Below the pieces are notes generated by a model. The model was not told where the DNA came from and did not search any database. It saw only the letters and a program-made list of their open reading frames with translations. Positions 12,491 through 25,400 of a DNA stretch of 64,000 nucleotides are shown here, in pieces. Each line of letters opens with the position of its first letter. Position 1 is the stretch's first letter. Position numbers and translations under genes: made by a program. The DNA comes from Undaria pinnatifida (lineage: Eukaryota > Sar > Phaeophyceae > Laminariales > Alariaceae): the NCBI GenBank assembly GCA_012845835.1, contig JABAKD010000010.1, positions 8,190,597 through 8,254,596 on the forward strand, given 5' to 3'.

Positions 12491-13820
12491 GATTTTTCCA
12501 ATTTTCAAAGTATGTTGTGGTCTTATCTCCAGAAATACCGGTACGACTGCTATACTTTACAGAAGGCGGCTTCTTCGCCACCCCGGCAGCAACTACCTGG
12601 TATAATAGCCGTCAAGTCAAGTCCAGGCAACTCGCAGCCTCATCGGGTACGTCGTACACGTATTACGACCGTCTTCCGACTTACGACCGTCTTGAATGTT
12701 CAATACCTCCATATTGATTTCGGCTGCCTTGATGATGAATCCATCGATCTCTACGAGTAGGTTTACCTCTGTACTATCAAGAGTAGGTGCAGGTTTTCAG
12801 AAAAGCTCTCTCGGTCCGGAACGTTCGGTTGTCCGACCGTTCGGCTGCTGGCTCGTGGAATATACGAAGGGTATGGGTAGCAATACCAGCACCTGAATAT
12901 TAGACTACGCGCACTTGCTGTCGAGCAAGTAGTCTAGTCTATACCGGGTATTACTGGTACGTCAAGGCTGGCTGCTGGGTTTGCAGAGTCATCGCCCGAG
13001 GGGTTAAACAAGCCTCCAACGTCGGGCAAGCATCGAGTCTATACTGGGTTATGATGGTCCGCCCTACGTGCGGGATGCGCCATCAAAAAACTTTCTGCCC
13101 GTCGTTGGTGGTCGATTTCAAACGCTAACCATGTACGAACATAGATACATGCGTCGCTCGCGCGTCCTAAATTTAGGTCGAATCTGCTACTTGTATGATA
13201 TGCAAAATGTAAAATGCGACGAGACCTCCTTGCTCAGCACAAATTGCAAGGATGAGGGTTTTAGTGTCTTGAGGGTAAAAGGCGTTGTCGGACCAACCCC
13301 ATTACTAACAGACCATACCTCCATTTTGATTGGCCAACCCGAATCCCACCCTACACGCTAATCCCCCCTCCCTCCCCCCGCCCCCGGAAATGCCGGGCGT
13401 AGTGATATGGGGCATTTATTTTTCCAAAAGTGTGTGTCCTCCCGCCGCTTTTGCTGCTGACTGAATCACGGTACGCCGCGAGGGAGCATAGGAGTGACTG
13501 GACCTGTGTTTTTCTCCGTCCTTGCCTGTACTGGTATTGCATAATAGTCTACCGGTATCTTTTGAGGACTTCTTGAATCACACGTCTGATGTACGATGCC
13601 AGGTCTGATGTGTGATGTGTATGATACTTGTACTATTAATAGGTACAAGTAGGTACAACAGCAGAGTAGTACTCGTACCTGGCAGAAACGCTAATAACTC
13701 CGCCGCACACGTGATGAGGGGCGGGCCGCCAAATCTCCCCGTCTATCGCTTGTCCTCTTCAGTTTTTGCGGGTGATACACAGCGCTCAGGACTATCGCGG
13801 GTTCTGCTACACTTACAAAC

Positions 13821-14145
13821 TGCTGTCGAGTATGTGTGCGTCGTCCGAAAAACACGATCATCATGTCAGGAGAGCCTGGGAGAGCCCACCATTTCTGATA
13901 TTATCTCGGCGGAACCGCTTCTGCCTCACTCGAAACAAAGACACAAAAACACAAAAGAACACCATCGTAAGCGTTGCCATGCTGGTCTCTGGTGTTTGTT
14001 TTGCGACATTAAGTCTTGTGACATTAAGTCTTGCGGCTGTCGAGTCTGTGTGCGTTGTCCGAAAAACACGATCATCTTGCCAGCACATCCCACCATGTCT
14101 GGTATTATCTCGGCGGAACCGCTTCTTCCTCACTCCAAGCCAACA
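13821..14145. repeat. Direct duplication of a ~110-bp block
   Basis: The block beginning 'gctgtcgagtatgtgtgcgt' (13821) recurs beginning 'gctgtcgagtctgtgtgcgt' (14036). Both contain 'ccgaaaaacacgatcat' and 'attatctcggcggaaccgct'. Copies are about 215 bp apart. The family is unrecognised. Confidence 0.7.
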
Positions 14146-14395
14146 CACATGACATCATCGTGTTCGTTGCTGCTGTTCCCTGATGCAGTGAGTGTCAGTG
14201 ATTACGTGACTCCATACGCCATACTTAGACTGGTACTGCTGTATCTGGTACGTGGTTCTACGGCATGATACGATGAGGCTCCAACACCGCTCGTTTGGTT
14301 CTCGCCGCTACTACTTCTGCTTGATACATCATTACTTCGCGCGAAGCAATCAGTTCTCATCTTCCCCCGCGCCGAGAATGTCAAAACCTCCGACA

Positions 14396-14703
14396 CTAAC
14401 ACGCCCTACGCTGCTGTTGTGACGACCCAACTACCCAATCACGCGCACAGCACCACCCCTCGCGAAGAATCAAAGCAGTCGAGCTTCAAAACTCACCCTG
14501 GTCGCGAACAAGCACACCACGATCACAACCACGGCCACAAGGGCCCTCGTCAAAAAGCTCCACTGGTCTCCCTCGCCCCCTGCCCCCTCGGCATCACCAA
14601 GGGACTCCTCTTCCTCCTTCCCAAGCATCTCGGCGGCGGCCTCTGCCGCAGCGTCCGCCGCAGCCGACGCAGCCTCCTGCACTTTTTCTCCCGCAGTTGC
14701 CAT
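14396..14703 (-). CDS. Candidate small tail-anchored membrane protein, 2 exons
   Basis: Exon 1 is 14703-14497 and exon 2 is 14413-14396, both minus strand, in phase 0, giving 74 aa. An Ala/Glu-rich, probably helical N-terminal half (MATAGEKVQEAASAAADAAA...) is followed by an acidic linker. A single hydrophobic helix near the C-terminus (ALVAVVVIVVCLF) ends in a short basic tail, ATRQRRAC. This is the layout of a tail-anchored protein. The donor is AGG|GTGAGT and the acceptor CAACAG|CAG. No family is recognised. Upstream sequence is open for a few codons before an in-frame TGA, so 14703 is the first ATG. An additional upstream exon is possible, and the very short last exon is the weakest part. 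Confidence 0.4.
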
Positions 14704-16614
14704 CCTCTCGCTGTACACACTACGGCCGGGAACGGGTGACCGCTTGACTACCTTCCGTTGTCTCCCCGAGATTCACACAGAGGCCGGTGCCGCAAGCAGA
14801 AAAAGAAATAGATTGCGCGAGCACGACGTGTTCCACGAGAAGGACTGCACGCTCGGGTCGAGATGGCCGGCAAGCACGCAGTCGCAGTGGTCGTGTCAGC
14901 GGTCGCGGGTGGGTATGCCTGGTGTTTTTTTTGCGCCTATAAATAGAAACGAGATGTCCCCGTTCCCCGCATTCATAATCACGGAAGAAAAACGCCTTCA
15001 AGATAGTCAAATGAGATCGTGGACCAATCAGCATCGAGAAGGAGCCCACGAGTTTATTTCGAGGAAAAGAGAAAAATGGAAGGTATCATCTGAAACAAGA
15101 GAAATGCGATATAAAACATGCCTGCTCTATGTGCATCACATAATAGGAAGCTGGTGGTGGTGGTTCTCGAACATACGAGTCCATGTAGCGGCGGGCAACA
15201 CGGATGGGATAATAAAGCGTGCTCATACTCAAGTTAGTTATCGTTGAGAAGGTACTAATCTGTAGTGTGTTGGTTTCGTGGCGTAACGTCAGTACATAGA
15301 CTAAGCATCGTGGGGAACAGCAGTTAAATACGAAGTTGTTAGTTGTTTTTGTGTACGAGTAAACGGATTATTAATGTGTGTGGATGTTGCCAACAAACCA
15401 TACTGCTGTTGTTCATGTGATCTCATTCACATCGAGTGGTCCTGCCGTTGCAAATATAAAGTCCTGTCAGCCATGTCACCTCGGGGGGTTCAACCTGATA
15501 CATGTTTCGTTGCTGACCCCCGAGAGTGTAGCTATGCCACAAAACCCACCTCGGTGTTTCTCGCCGACACCCACACACAGCTCACCGAAGACATCTATCT
15601 ATGCCTACCTGCGGCGAGACCATACCGGCCCACAACGAGTGTTACCGGTATTACTATAATAATCTGTATGAAGGAAGATCTAAAGATAATCCCAAGGAGG
15701 AGTTCCTAAAGTATACGACAGCCGTCCCCGACTTTGCTTATACCAGCACGCAAACAACAATTATTAATACCAAACAGTAAGAAGAGGTATGCCGTGAGCA
15801 TACACGTCTCTCAGTAAAAATAGGAAACACTAAAAAAATCAAACACGGCACAGATGTACGTCAAAAAGCGCGCGGCAAAGGCACACGCCGTAGCTGCTCA
15901 ATTGCAGCCCAAAAAAAAAAAAAGTCTCGTCCTGCCTCGTCAACAAGGTGCTATCAGTAAACAGACTTTACTCCACACACAGTGCAGGTGGGAGTGCGCT
16001 AATGGTAGTGCCGTCATACCAGAGGTCGCATAAGGTAGGCCTGTTCCCCTCCCCCCAAGGTTTACCCCCCCCCCCAAGGCTAACCTCCTACCTGGTTCCT
16101 GCCTATCTATTTTGTTTCGCGTTGGACTCAATTCTGCCAACGCTCGTCAGAATGGAACGACTTTCGCGCTATGTACAGGCACCCTCGACAGGGTTCTCTT
16201 ATCGACGTCGGTTGCAGTCTTCCAGCTGGGATGCACAGCATGTAAATATCAATCAAGCTCAATTCTACCGAAAACCATCCTCGTTCAGGATCAAATAGCT
16301 CACAACGTCGTACGCGGCTACCGCTAAACCGTCAGACAAGGTGTGCGGGATGCTATAGAAAAAACGAATGCACATAATACTCCGTTTGGAAATAGTTGCT
16401 GGTAGCAGGCAGACCATCTCACTTCCTCATTCGTGACAGAGACAGAGACTGCTGCCAACGTCGAGGGCGTCAATACTTGCCACGTTAATCGCAAGTCACA
16501 CAGATAACGGTATACGGATACTATATTCCAACAGAGATCCATGCCCTCTAAACGCGCAAGCGCTAAGTAGCGCGTGCCCTCTAGATTCCTGGATGCCCCT
16601 TACATTAAAAAGGC
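14704..16614. other. Intergenic region, no recognised gene
   Basis: No exon or repeat family was recognised between the small tail-anchored candidate and the 3' end of the 5-phosphatase gene. The open frames at 14744-15247 (plus) and 14720-15049 (minus) overlap each other and show no domain. There is a short A-run at 15910-15924 and C-runs near 16050-16075. The right edge is the 3' flank of the minus-strand gene ending at 16615. Confidence 0.5.
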
Positions 16615-19600
16615 TCACATGATCAGGCAAACTTCGCTCGAAGTTTGATTGGTCACCGCAGCCCCGCCACTATCCGTAATGTCCCCATCCCCCCGCTGAT
16701 CAAACTCCAAAACAAAGCTGGCAATCACTGGTCGATGATCAGACGTCCGCAAATCCGGCACACTGCGATAAGCTCGCAGGTGCAATCTGTCTGCCGTTAA
16801 CGCCCCTTCCTGCCCCCCTCCCTTCTGCTCCCCCCCGTCCCGCCCCCTCTGTCCCTGATCCTGCCGCCCCTGCTGCATCTCCTTCTCATCCTTTTCCTTC
16901 CCGCGCCCGATCTGCGGAACGGCGCTCGCGAAAAGAACGCGGTCTGTCCACGCCGGTACCCGACGTTTCGAAGAAGTGTCGTACGTGTCGAGCCCACTGT
17001 CGAACTTGTACGTCGGCCGAAAGTTGAGAGGCCCTTCTCGGTAGCCCGTGAACGGCGCTTGGAGTCCCCCCCGCTCCCTCTCGATTGAAAGCTGCTCGTT
17101 TTGTAGGAGAATCCCGTGCATGTCCTCCGAGAGGAGAAGATCGGCCGCGTCCCTCCGTACGTTTACTCGGTAGTTGAGGTCTCCGGCCCAGACGACGCGA
17201 TCGAAAACCTCTGGAAGGGTCTTGCTGTTGTTGCCTTTGCTGCGATCGCCTCCTCGCCCGCTCGTTGCTCGCCCTGGGGTGCTTGTGCTGTTGCTTCCGT
17301 CACTTATTCGTTCCGCGGAGGCGCGGTGGAGCAGGTGACCGATGCTGCCGCGGCTGGGAGGGCGGTGGAGCGGGTGACCGATGCTGTCGCGGCTGGAAGG
17401 ACTGGGGGGGCACTCAGGCTGCTGCTGCTGCGCTACCACGGGGTACGGTGATAGAGGTGGGGTGGTTGTAGCTGTTTTATTCTCCTTTTTCTCGCGCTCT
17501 AAATTAGTTAAACCGCCCTTTGTCTCCGTCTTCGTCGCATTTTTCACCGGCGGCTCCTGTATTTGGTTGGCTGTCTCGTGCGGCGATGAAGCTACTACAT
17601 GCGAAGGTGTTTGCATTCGCTGGGGGGTATCCGGAAGACCGCCCGCAGTTTCTGACGGGGGGCGGGTAAAGGGTTTATTTTCTAGGCAGCCTTTCTGGTC
17701 TTCGCCGGGGCTTTGACGCCTGCTCTCAGTGTCACCGGTGCCGGCAGTGGACACAGGGAGCTTCTCGTTACCACCGCGGCCGCCACCCCCGTCCGCGGCG
17801 ACAGGCGACGGCGATGAACCGCTCAATGGCATCGAGGAGGAAGCAACGTCGAGCAGTTCACTCTTGGGCGGCGGGCCGCAGGGGGCCGCAGGCTCCGGTC
17901 GAAGCTCTCGCACAAGCTCACTCGAAATTTGGAAAAAGTGTTCGTTTCGCTCCCGAACGTTGTTTTGGTGCGCCGCCAAGTGAGAGTTGACGAAGATGCA
18001 CGAGGTTGCGCCGAGGTTGAACGATATTCCGACGCCCCCCTTGTTCCCCAGCGTTGTACCGGGCGCCCCGAGGCTAAGGCCCGTCGCCACGGCCGAAGAG
18101 CGGACGTTTCGCAAAAGGGGCACGATCCCCCGGTGGGCAAAAACGGTGTTGTGCGTCGCCTGCGCCGACGCGCAAGTTGCGCAAGGGGAGGAGACGCGCG
18201 AGGTCTGAAAATCATGGTCCGTGGTTGCGCATACAGTAGGCGTGATCGGGGAAAATGTGTGCATGTACCGAGCGCACGTATTGCCAAACTCGCGGCGGGG
18301 GTGTGGGCAAGAGGGGAGTCGAACGGAATGTAGCATGACCTGAATCTACACCCCCCGCTCCTCCTCTCCAGCCTTCGCCGAATAGTTTTGCATTCAATGG
18401 CGTCGGACATGCCTACCTTGTACTCTAAGGGTGCCAACAGACACCGCGGGTGTGTGGTCATCCAGGCCGAGACATGAACCAGTGAATCTACGTGCATTGC
18501 ACGGAGCGTGAACAAGAAATCCACTCACCTGAAGAGCGTGGCCGCAAAGCATCTCGTAGGAACTGCCAAGAATTTCCTTGACGGTGCTCTCCCATTCCTT
18601 CTTGGAGTGTACAATCACGGACTTCGCGATGCTGTTCAGACATTCTTCGGTTCCGATGGCGTATATGTGGAACTGGGGACGCAGATAGAGAGGGGGGCTT
18701 TTGGGGTGAATTAAGCTTCGCTCTACATCGCTGTTGCGGCATCTTCATTCGACTGTACAACCAACCCTATGAGGACCGGGTGCGTACGGATGGTGGAATG
18801 AGCGAGGCTTGTCGCGTGGCGGGCGGGAGGGGCCCATCTCATTCGCGTCAAGAAGGTACAAGTGCCACCTATATCCGTACGACTGGAGGCAACGTTGAGC
18901 TCTTACCCCCTTTGAATCAAACGTGTCAAATACAACATAGAATATCACCCCAGCACCTTGATGAACGGTTATAAATATAATACTTTAGCACGTTTGCGAA
19001 TTCGTATGTGTCTTGGTCCAGGCGATGCTTGATGAGTCGCTTGAACTGAGGGTAGTCCGGTAAAAGAGATGTTGTCAATAGCAGCTGCATGTGCTTCGCC
19101 GAAACAAATCAATCCCTGGTATCGATGCCCAAATTTCCATGTACGCCACAAGAACCATTGAAGGGCTGGTGTAGCGCTCATTTGTTACACGGGGCAATGT
19201 GTGGCATTGGCCTTATTCAGGAACACTCATCCGATCTCATAATTGAGGTACCGAATGCCAAGCCGCGTCACGAGCGGCAAGAATAACGGTGGAAACAAAA
19301 ACGGGAAAAAATAACGCGAGATGCAATACCTTCCCCGGAGGCAGTAGGTCTTCCCTCAGCTTCTCCACAGGAGGAGTCGGCTTGGCGTGTAGGTTCCAAG
19401 TCACGACTCTCACGAGAACACTGCCCGTGCGCCTAGCGGCGGCCAGAACATCGGCCTCGCTCTTGTCGAGAGCCCAACCGTCAGGGTCCGCCTCGTCGTC
19501 AAGCGGAGACGGCCACAGGTCGCGGGCAACGAGCGTATTATTTTGGGCCAGCACTCTGAGGGCGTGTCCTTGTGTGGCCCCAGCCCCGGCGTCTTTCACA

Positions 19601-22004
19601 TCGGCAACGATGACCGACCCATCGATATCGCCATCCGCCGGTGTTCCCGTCGCAACGCTGTTGTTTCCAATTGCCGCTACCTGGCCAACGCCGCCGGCAT
19701 CCTCGACAGCTTTAGAATCGACCCCTTCGCCTTCCCGAATCACGTTGTTGCTTCTCCTTCGCCCCCCGCTGTCGCGGCGACCCCAAGTAGAACCGGCAGC
19801 CGCCACTTCTTTGCCTCCGGCCTGACCCCCTTCCACGCCCACTTTTCCCTCCCCATCGTTAGCGTCGCCGTAGTTGGAGCCACTGCCGCCACCACAACTG
19901 CCGCCACTGTTGCCGCCAAACCCACGTGCTGGCAGGTCACCGCCAGAGTCCAGACCACCATCTAAGCTTCGGCGAGCGCCCTTCTTGCTGCCGCCGTCTA
20001 CCCTTTCGTCCGATCCGTCAACAAGAGAGGCCGGCAACACCTTCCCCGTCACGTCGTTTTCATTCCGCAGGAGCTTTCGACGGCTCCAGGAGAGAGGCGA
20101 GAGCCCCCTCGCCTTTGTTTGCTGTTGGTGACCGGGAACCGGCCTATTTCCCTGACTGCGGGGTAAGCAAGACGCCGGCGTTATTTGGGCCTCCGATCCC
20201 AGCGTCAGGAGGTTGCGGAGGCCGTCGCCTATTCTCGACCTGAACCCTGTCCCAGGAGATGACAGCGGGCCTGCCCCCCCACCACCCCAGGCTCCCTTCC
20301 CGCCCTCCGCGAAAGGCACTTTAATCACTCTGGCAGGTATTGGTTCCAAACTGCGTGCAGCTAGGGCCGAGTTATTGATAACGCAGGTATTCAAGTCCTT
20401 GTCATCTTTTTCCTTGTCGAGGTGCATTTTCGCGTCCTTTGAATCCGCTACAACAGTGTTCTCGTGGTTTGCCTGTCGATGCTCGCCGTTGTTGGTGCGC
20501 ACACCGCAGCCATCTGGGAAAGCGTTGTCGACATGAGCACCACCATCGGCAGCCGCGTACCCAAGGCCATGGCGGTGACTGCTTTCTTGCTGCCGTACGC
20601 TGTCAAGTGGTGACCGCCTTCCTTCTGCTTCGTTCACGTCACCAGGCCTGTCATCGTCCGTGAGACTCGTCGCGGCTGTCGCTGCAAGGGAGAGAAAAGG
20701 GCGATTTAAGTACTAGGTCCACCGCGGACGGCGACGATTATGGTCACTACCGTGATTCCACTACTACTACTGCTGCCACGCGAGAATAGAACACTGCCGT
20801 CGGTCCAGTTAGTGCTGTAATCTCCAGAATCATGCCAGTTTAGGACTCGGCGCGTGCGGTTCTGCTGTCGTCCACAAGCACTCGATCGTGGTCTGCCTGC
20901 GATTGACGAGAAAGCTATATGTGAAGGTCGAATGAGAGCCAAGCATTTCCTCACGGCGGCAAAGGATGAGTAGCGCTCCTCGCAAAATATCACTCCCACA
21001 AGAAAGTACACCAATGCACAGCGGTGTTATCGAGGTACTAGATTGGCGTTTGTGTGAGTGTAAACAACGCCAACCGCCGTTCTTTGTTGCATGCACACAC
21101 CGCCCGACACACAGTAATTATCTCGGGCTGCCAGATGGCAAGCTAGCGCAACCGCTGCTGTACGACTACTACTACTACTACTACTACTACCACTACTACT
21201 ACTATTAATACTACTACGAGTGTTGTCGGCTTGGGGCAATACGGGCTATTTTCTGCACAATTGAAAGCTCTACGACGCGTACACATACGTATCATAGAAA
21301 TACGCTTGCTGGGACGGCCACGTCTTCTGAATGGTGACCGAAGCACCTGGTACGATACCTGGTACCCAGTACGATACCTGGTACCCAGGCTGTACGGCTA
21401 CACTTTCTGAGAATCGGCACGAAGGACAGAGAAAAGGGACTCAAGGACAGAGGCAATCCAATAGCCCAGGGGTCCGAGTATAGATATTCATCATGGTGAT
21501 GACAGCTACAAATATAAAATTCCTCAATGGCATTGGCAGATCGTCCTATCGTGTATTTGGTATCATACATCGACAATACGGTTGCTGTACGGCGGTGTAC
21601 GTCAATGGACAGAGTACTTCCACGGCAGAGTCGTTTTTCAGTCCCTACCTCGGTCGCCGAAGCTTTGTTTCCGATATTCCCAGCGCATTGGCGGCGCCAT
21701 TCTTGGCACAAGGCACCGGTACGTATTCCTGCTTCATCTATATTAACACAAGAGTGGGAGTTTCCACCTTACTCGTACTTTTAAGAACGACCCTTTTATA
21801 GCACGTACCTTTACTGTCGGCCGCCGCCGCAGATGCGGCCTCCCTTCGCCCAGTGGACCACGACGCGTCAAGTGCAACAGGTTCCCCGAGCGGGGGTAAA
21901 ATCACTGGTTTGTTTCTCCCTATTCTCGGAAGTTTTGCTTCATCAGTATAAACACCCAGTGAGCGGTCGAGATCGACTTGTCGACCTTTCAGCGGGGTGC
22001 ACAT
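16615..22004 (-). CDS. Inositol polyphosphate 5-phosphatase, C-terminal CaaX motif, 4 exons
   Basis: Exons (minus): 22004-21809, 20681-19330, 18672-18529 and 18159-16615, all GT..AG and phase-matched, giving about 1078 aa. The enzyme class removes the 5-phosphate from inositol phosphates or phosphoinositides. Catalytic-domain motifs appear in order: VRVVTWNLHAKPTP (about 490), FHIYAIGTEECLNSIAKS (about 517, start of exon 3), LGNKGGVGISF (about 601), FVNSHLAAH, VVWAGDLNYRV, PTYKFD, RRVPAWTDRVLF and TSDHRPVIASF. The family signatures WxGDxNYR and RxPAWxDRxL are intact. The N-terminal ~480 residues are low complexity. A disordered insert of about 220 residues splits the domain between the HLAAH and GDLNYR motifs. 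The protein ends CLIM, a CaaX-type box that predicts prenylation and membrane attachment. The first exon and ATG at 22004 are less certain than the rest. Confidence 0.88.
21160..21212. repeat. (TAC)n microsatellite
   Basis: TAC/CAC triplets lie in the first intron of the 5-phosphatase gene. Confidence 0.9.
21338..21392. repeat. Cluster of CCTGGTAC palindromic motifs
   Basis: Three copies of ACCTGGTA(C) in about 50 bp, two of them as 'gatacctggtaccca'. This is one of many sites in the window built on ACCAGGTACCTGGT-type sequence (see also 46258-46350 and 59406-59770). It lies in the first intron of the 5-phosphatase gene. Confidence 0.7.
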
Positions 22005-22442
22005 CCAAGCATGCCCATGTTGTCAATGCTGGATGCTCGGGCAGGCCGAAGATTTAAAAATTATTCAAGAACAAAAAAGAAACCGAAAACGGGAGTTGCA
22101 TAATTTTTAACGGCGTTTTTCCAGTTCGCAGGCATCGATCAAAAGGCAGCTCACGCCTACCGGCCCAGCACTGCAGCCTGAGCCAGTACTGTTTTCGCGA
22201 TCAACCCAAGACGCTGCCGTGGCAACACAACTGGGTACAAATTCCAGTAGAAAGCTGTACGATTGTTTTTTTCTGGGGCAAGAAAGGACAAGTCTCTTGG
22301 ACAAGTCCATATTTCGAAAGAATTTCAGCGGAGTCTTCAAGAGGGGGGACAAGAGAGCTGCCACCGCACGACCTTGAATTCCGCCGGACCAGGACGCGCG
22401 AGCTCGAGCCAGCACAGCAAAAGTAACGTCCGGAGCAAAAGA
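22005..22442. promoter_or_regulatory. Presumed bidirectional promoter
   Basis: 438 bp separate the proposed start codons of the minus-strand 5-phosphatase (22004) and the plus-strand RINT1-like gene (22443). An AT-rich block (about 22056-22115) lies near the 5-phosphatase side, and G+C-rich sequence near the RINT1 side. I see no convincing TATA box pair. The promoter role is inferred from head-to-head spacing. The 5' untranslated regions must also lie here. Confidence 0.45.
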
Positions 22443-25400
22443 ATGAGCGACGGCTCTCGAGCTGACCAGAGAAAAGGGGGGGTGGATGCCGCTTGCGTCG
22501 TGCCTTCGGTGAAGGATATACTGGACGGTGTGGCTGCCGAGGCCGGCTTGAGCACTTTCGATGATGATACCTTCAGATCAGGTTTGAAGCTACAATCAGT
22601 ACTGCGGACCAGCGACTCGTTCTTCTACTCGTACGCATTCGTACCTGCAGCAGCTGCAGTAATGATTCGCACGTGAAGTCGATGCATCGACATGTTCTTT
22701 ATTGTCGTTATACGTACGGCTGCGGCTCTGGCACACGTGCACTGACCTGCGCACGACAAGTCCGACTGCATCCCCTGTGCGCCATGCTTGTGCGGGTGCT
22801 ACCCCTGCCTCGGCGGCCAGTAACACTGCTGTCGTATTCATACATGAAGCGTCTGATTGTTCCGATTGCGCAGCAATTACAATTTTGTGCCAATGAGAAG
22901 CTCACATACCAGCTACGATACTCACAGATGCCGCTGTCTTCATCCTGCAATCACAGCAGCAGTTAGTGCTATTGATGCCTGTGACGGCAATACAAGCAGC
23001 AGTGGATTTGCTCAGCAACAGCAGTGTGTGCTGTCTTCACATTAAACCGCTCCTTCTACCCAACGACACCGGTACATTCAGTGCCCGTGCTGATTATTCG
23101 TCCTATTAATAGAGAGACATGATCCAACTTCTGTGGTCACAGACTGAGAGACAGAGAAAACCTAAAACAACCGCAATTAATCAAGGTAACGCAAGTGAAA
23201 TGCTAGCGTACCGGGTACGAGAATACAACAAAACAAGCCAGACCATAAATAAGAAAATTATGAACTAAATAAGACCTAAAAGCGGATAGGAGTTCTGAAG
23301 AATGTGATGCAAGAAGACCAGAAAGTCAGAAAGGCTTCCAGAAAAGCAACATTCGTGCTGAAGAGGAACAGATAAACTGCTGTTGCACGGACGAAAACAA
23401 CACGAAGAGGGGAAGAAGATATCATACCGGCATAAGGCCGGTGCGGCGGGGGGGGGGGGGGTACTCAGCTTGTGCATGGCCGTAGTCGTATGACCATAGA
23501 CCCTCGCATCCCTACTATGCCGGGACGGAGCACGTCGGGTTTTCACTAACCAGGGAGACATTGCTTGCACCAAGCGCGAAGCGCGGTGAGGTGTTCGACG
23601 AGTCGCGTGAAGGGTGAACTGCTTCCTTCCAAGAACCACTCGGAAGACGGGCTCCGGCACCTTGTGCCTACTTTCTTGCTCATGAATGACAGCGCCAATG
23701 AGTTATTTTGTGTTTTCTGGTGTGGCCACTCCAGAGACACCAATAGGTATTACTATGAAACTGCCTCGTGGGTGCCTTACCGTATTCACACTACATGATG
23801 CGATCATTCCTCTGGTGCGAAGTTAGGGTTCTCCACCCCGCACAATATAATCTAACCCGATAACCATCACGGTGACCGCGAAAAAAAAAAAGATAAAAAC
23901 TGTACCCTGGTTGTCTAACTCACGCAGTGACTGGCATGTTTTACAGCGTCGTTGCCAACCAACGCCCACCCCAATATACACATGATGTTTTACAGCGTCG
24001 GTGCCAAGTCATTACCACACACACATGGTTTGGCCGCCTGCGACAGGCGACACACCGTCGACGCCGAAACCGACCCTCAATGCCCTTGCACACCACACCG
24101 TACCACATCACATCACATTCCCTTCCCCTCCCCTTCCCTCCCTCCGCCGCCCCCCCCGTTCCCCTAAACGCCTTCCAGTAGACGAAGATGAGGCGGCTCG
24201 AGACGTAGCGAGGGCGATGTCGAAGGTGAGACCCTTGCTCCAGCGCTACGAGCTCCGCTATGAGGAGCTCGCGGCGCAGCTGTCGCGGGCCCAGGCAAGC
24301 GCCGCATCCGCTACTCGCGAGGCAAGAGCGCGCTCTCAGGCCCATCTTTGGACTTTCGATCGCCTCGGAGAGGGCTGCGCCGTGCTCCGCCGGGACTTGG
24401 CCGCAGGTGAGGGGGGCGGGCGAAGACAGGGGGGAGGGAGGCGGGGGCGGAGGGCAAGGAGGGTACTGAGATGGCACCTTTACGTCACGCAGCCATGGTG
24501 CGGTAGGTCACCTGCACTTTTCGACGCGCAAGCTTTTTTTTTCATACACCCTGCATGCTGGCGGCAACTAAAAAAACGATGAATGCCACGCATGCGATTT
24601 TGTACAATGGCAAAAGGGGATCGGTGGAGCAACCCGCTGCCACCTCCGCCCAGAAGGAGCAGTAGCAGCAGCAGCAGCAGCAATATCAAGCCTCCGGGTG
24701 ATCGCGCGCGCTATCCTCACTGCGCGCCTAGAGCCCAACTCTGAATACGTCCCTTGTCGCGCCCATCCCTCCCACTATCGTGAACCTCGAACGGCGGCAG
24801 CGGCAGCGGCAACAGCAGTAACAGCGCATGTCCCGACGGATGATTCCTCCCCGGACCACCACGAGAGAGGAGATGGTGGCAGTAGCGGCGGGGACGGGTC
24901 GGCGGGCCGACGAGCGGCGGCCGCTGCGGAGGCGGACGCGCTTGCGGCACGCCATCGATCCCTCGTACAGCGCAGGCGGCGCACGCGGTCGGCACTGCAC
25001 GTGATGGAGGCAACGGAACAGGCCAGAGCTGCCCTGGAAGCGGCCGAAGAGGCTGGTCTACGGGGCGTACACACTGAAAGAGCTACGGAGGTCCGTGAAT
25101 GTGACGGGGGGGAGTTGCTGAAGAGCGGGAAAGAGGAGTTGGGGGGGGGGAGCGGGCTGGGTTGGGTTGGGGCGGAGGGGGGGCGAGGAGGCGACTAGCT
25201 CTTGGATAAGAAGACTTTGCGCTTAATGTAGCGTTTAGGAGTGAGACGTTGTTGCTTTAGAGCTATGGTAGGGGTGGGGTGGGTTGTGTTTGTTCGGCTG
25301 TTTGTGGCATTCGTTGTCGGTGGGGTCGGGGGAGGGTGTGGAGGTGGAGAGGAGGTGGCATGCGTTGTTGTCGCGCTTCGGACGTTGTCGCTGGAAGAAC

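Larger units (their letters stand above)
8290..14395. other. Intergenic region, no recognised gene
   Basis: About 6 kb with only short, overlapping open frames. The longest (8765-9535, plus) has no family signature, and its 3' half lies in the degenerate repeat array at 9170-9890. The region also contains a third copy of the short-ORF repeat (12421-12490) and a duplicated block at 13821-14145. The 5' end and promoter of the CS-domain gene (start at 8289) should lie at its left edge. A C-rich tract follows at 9970-10020. I see nothing else assignable between 10030 and 13800. Confidence 0.5.
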
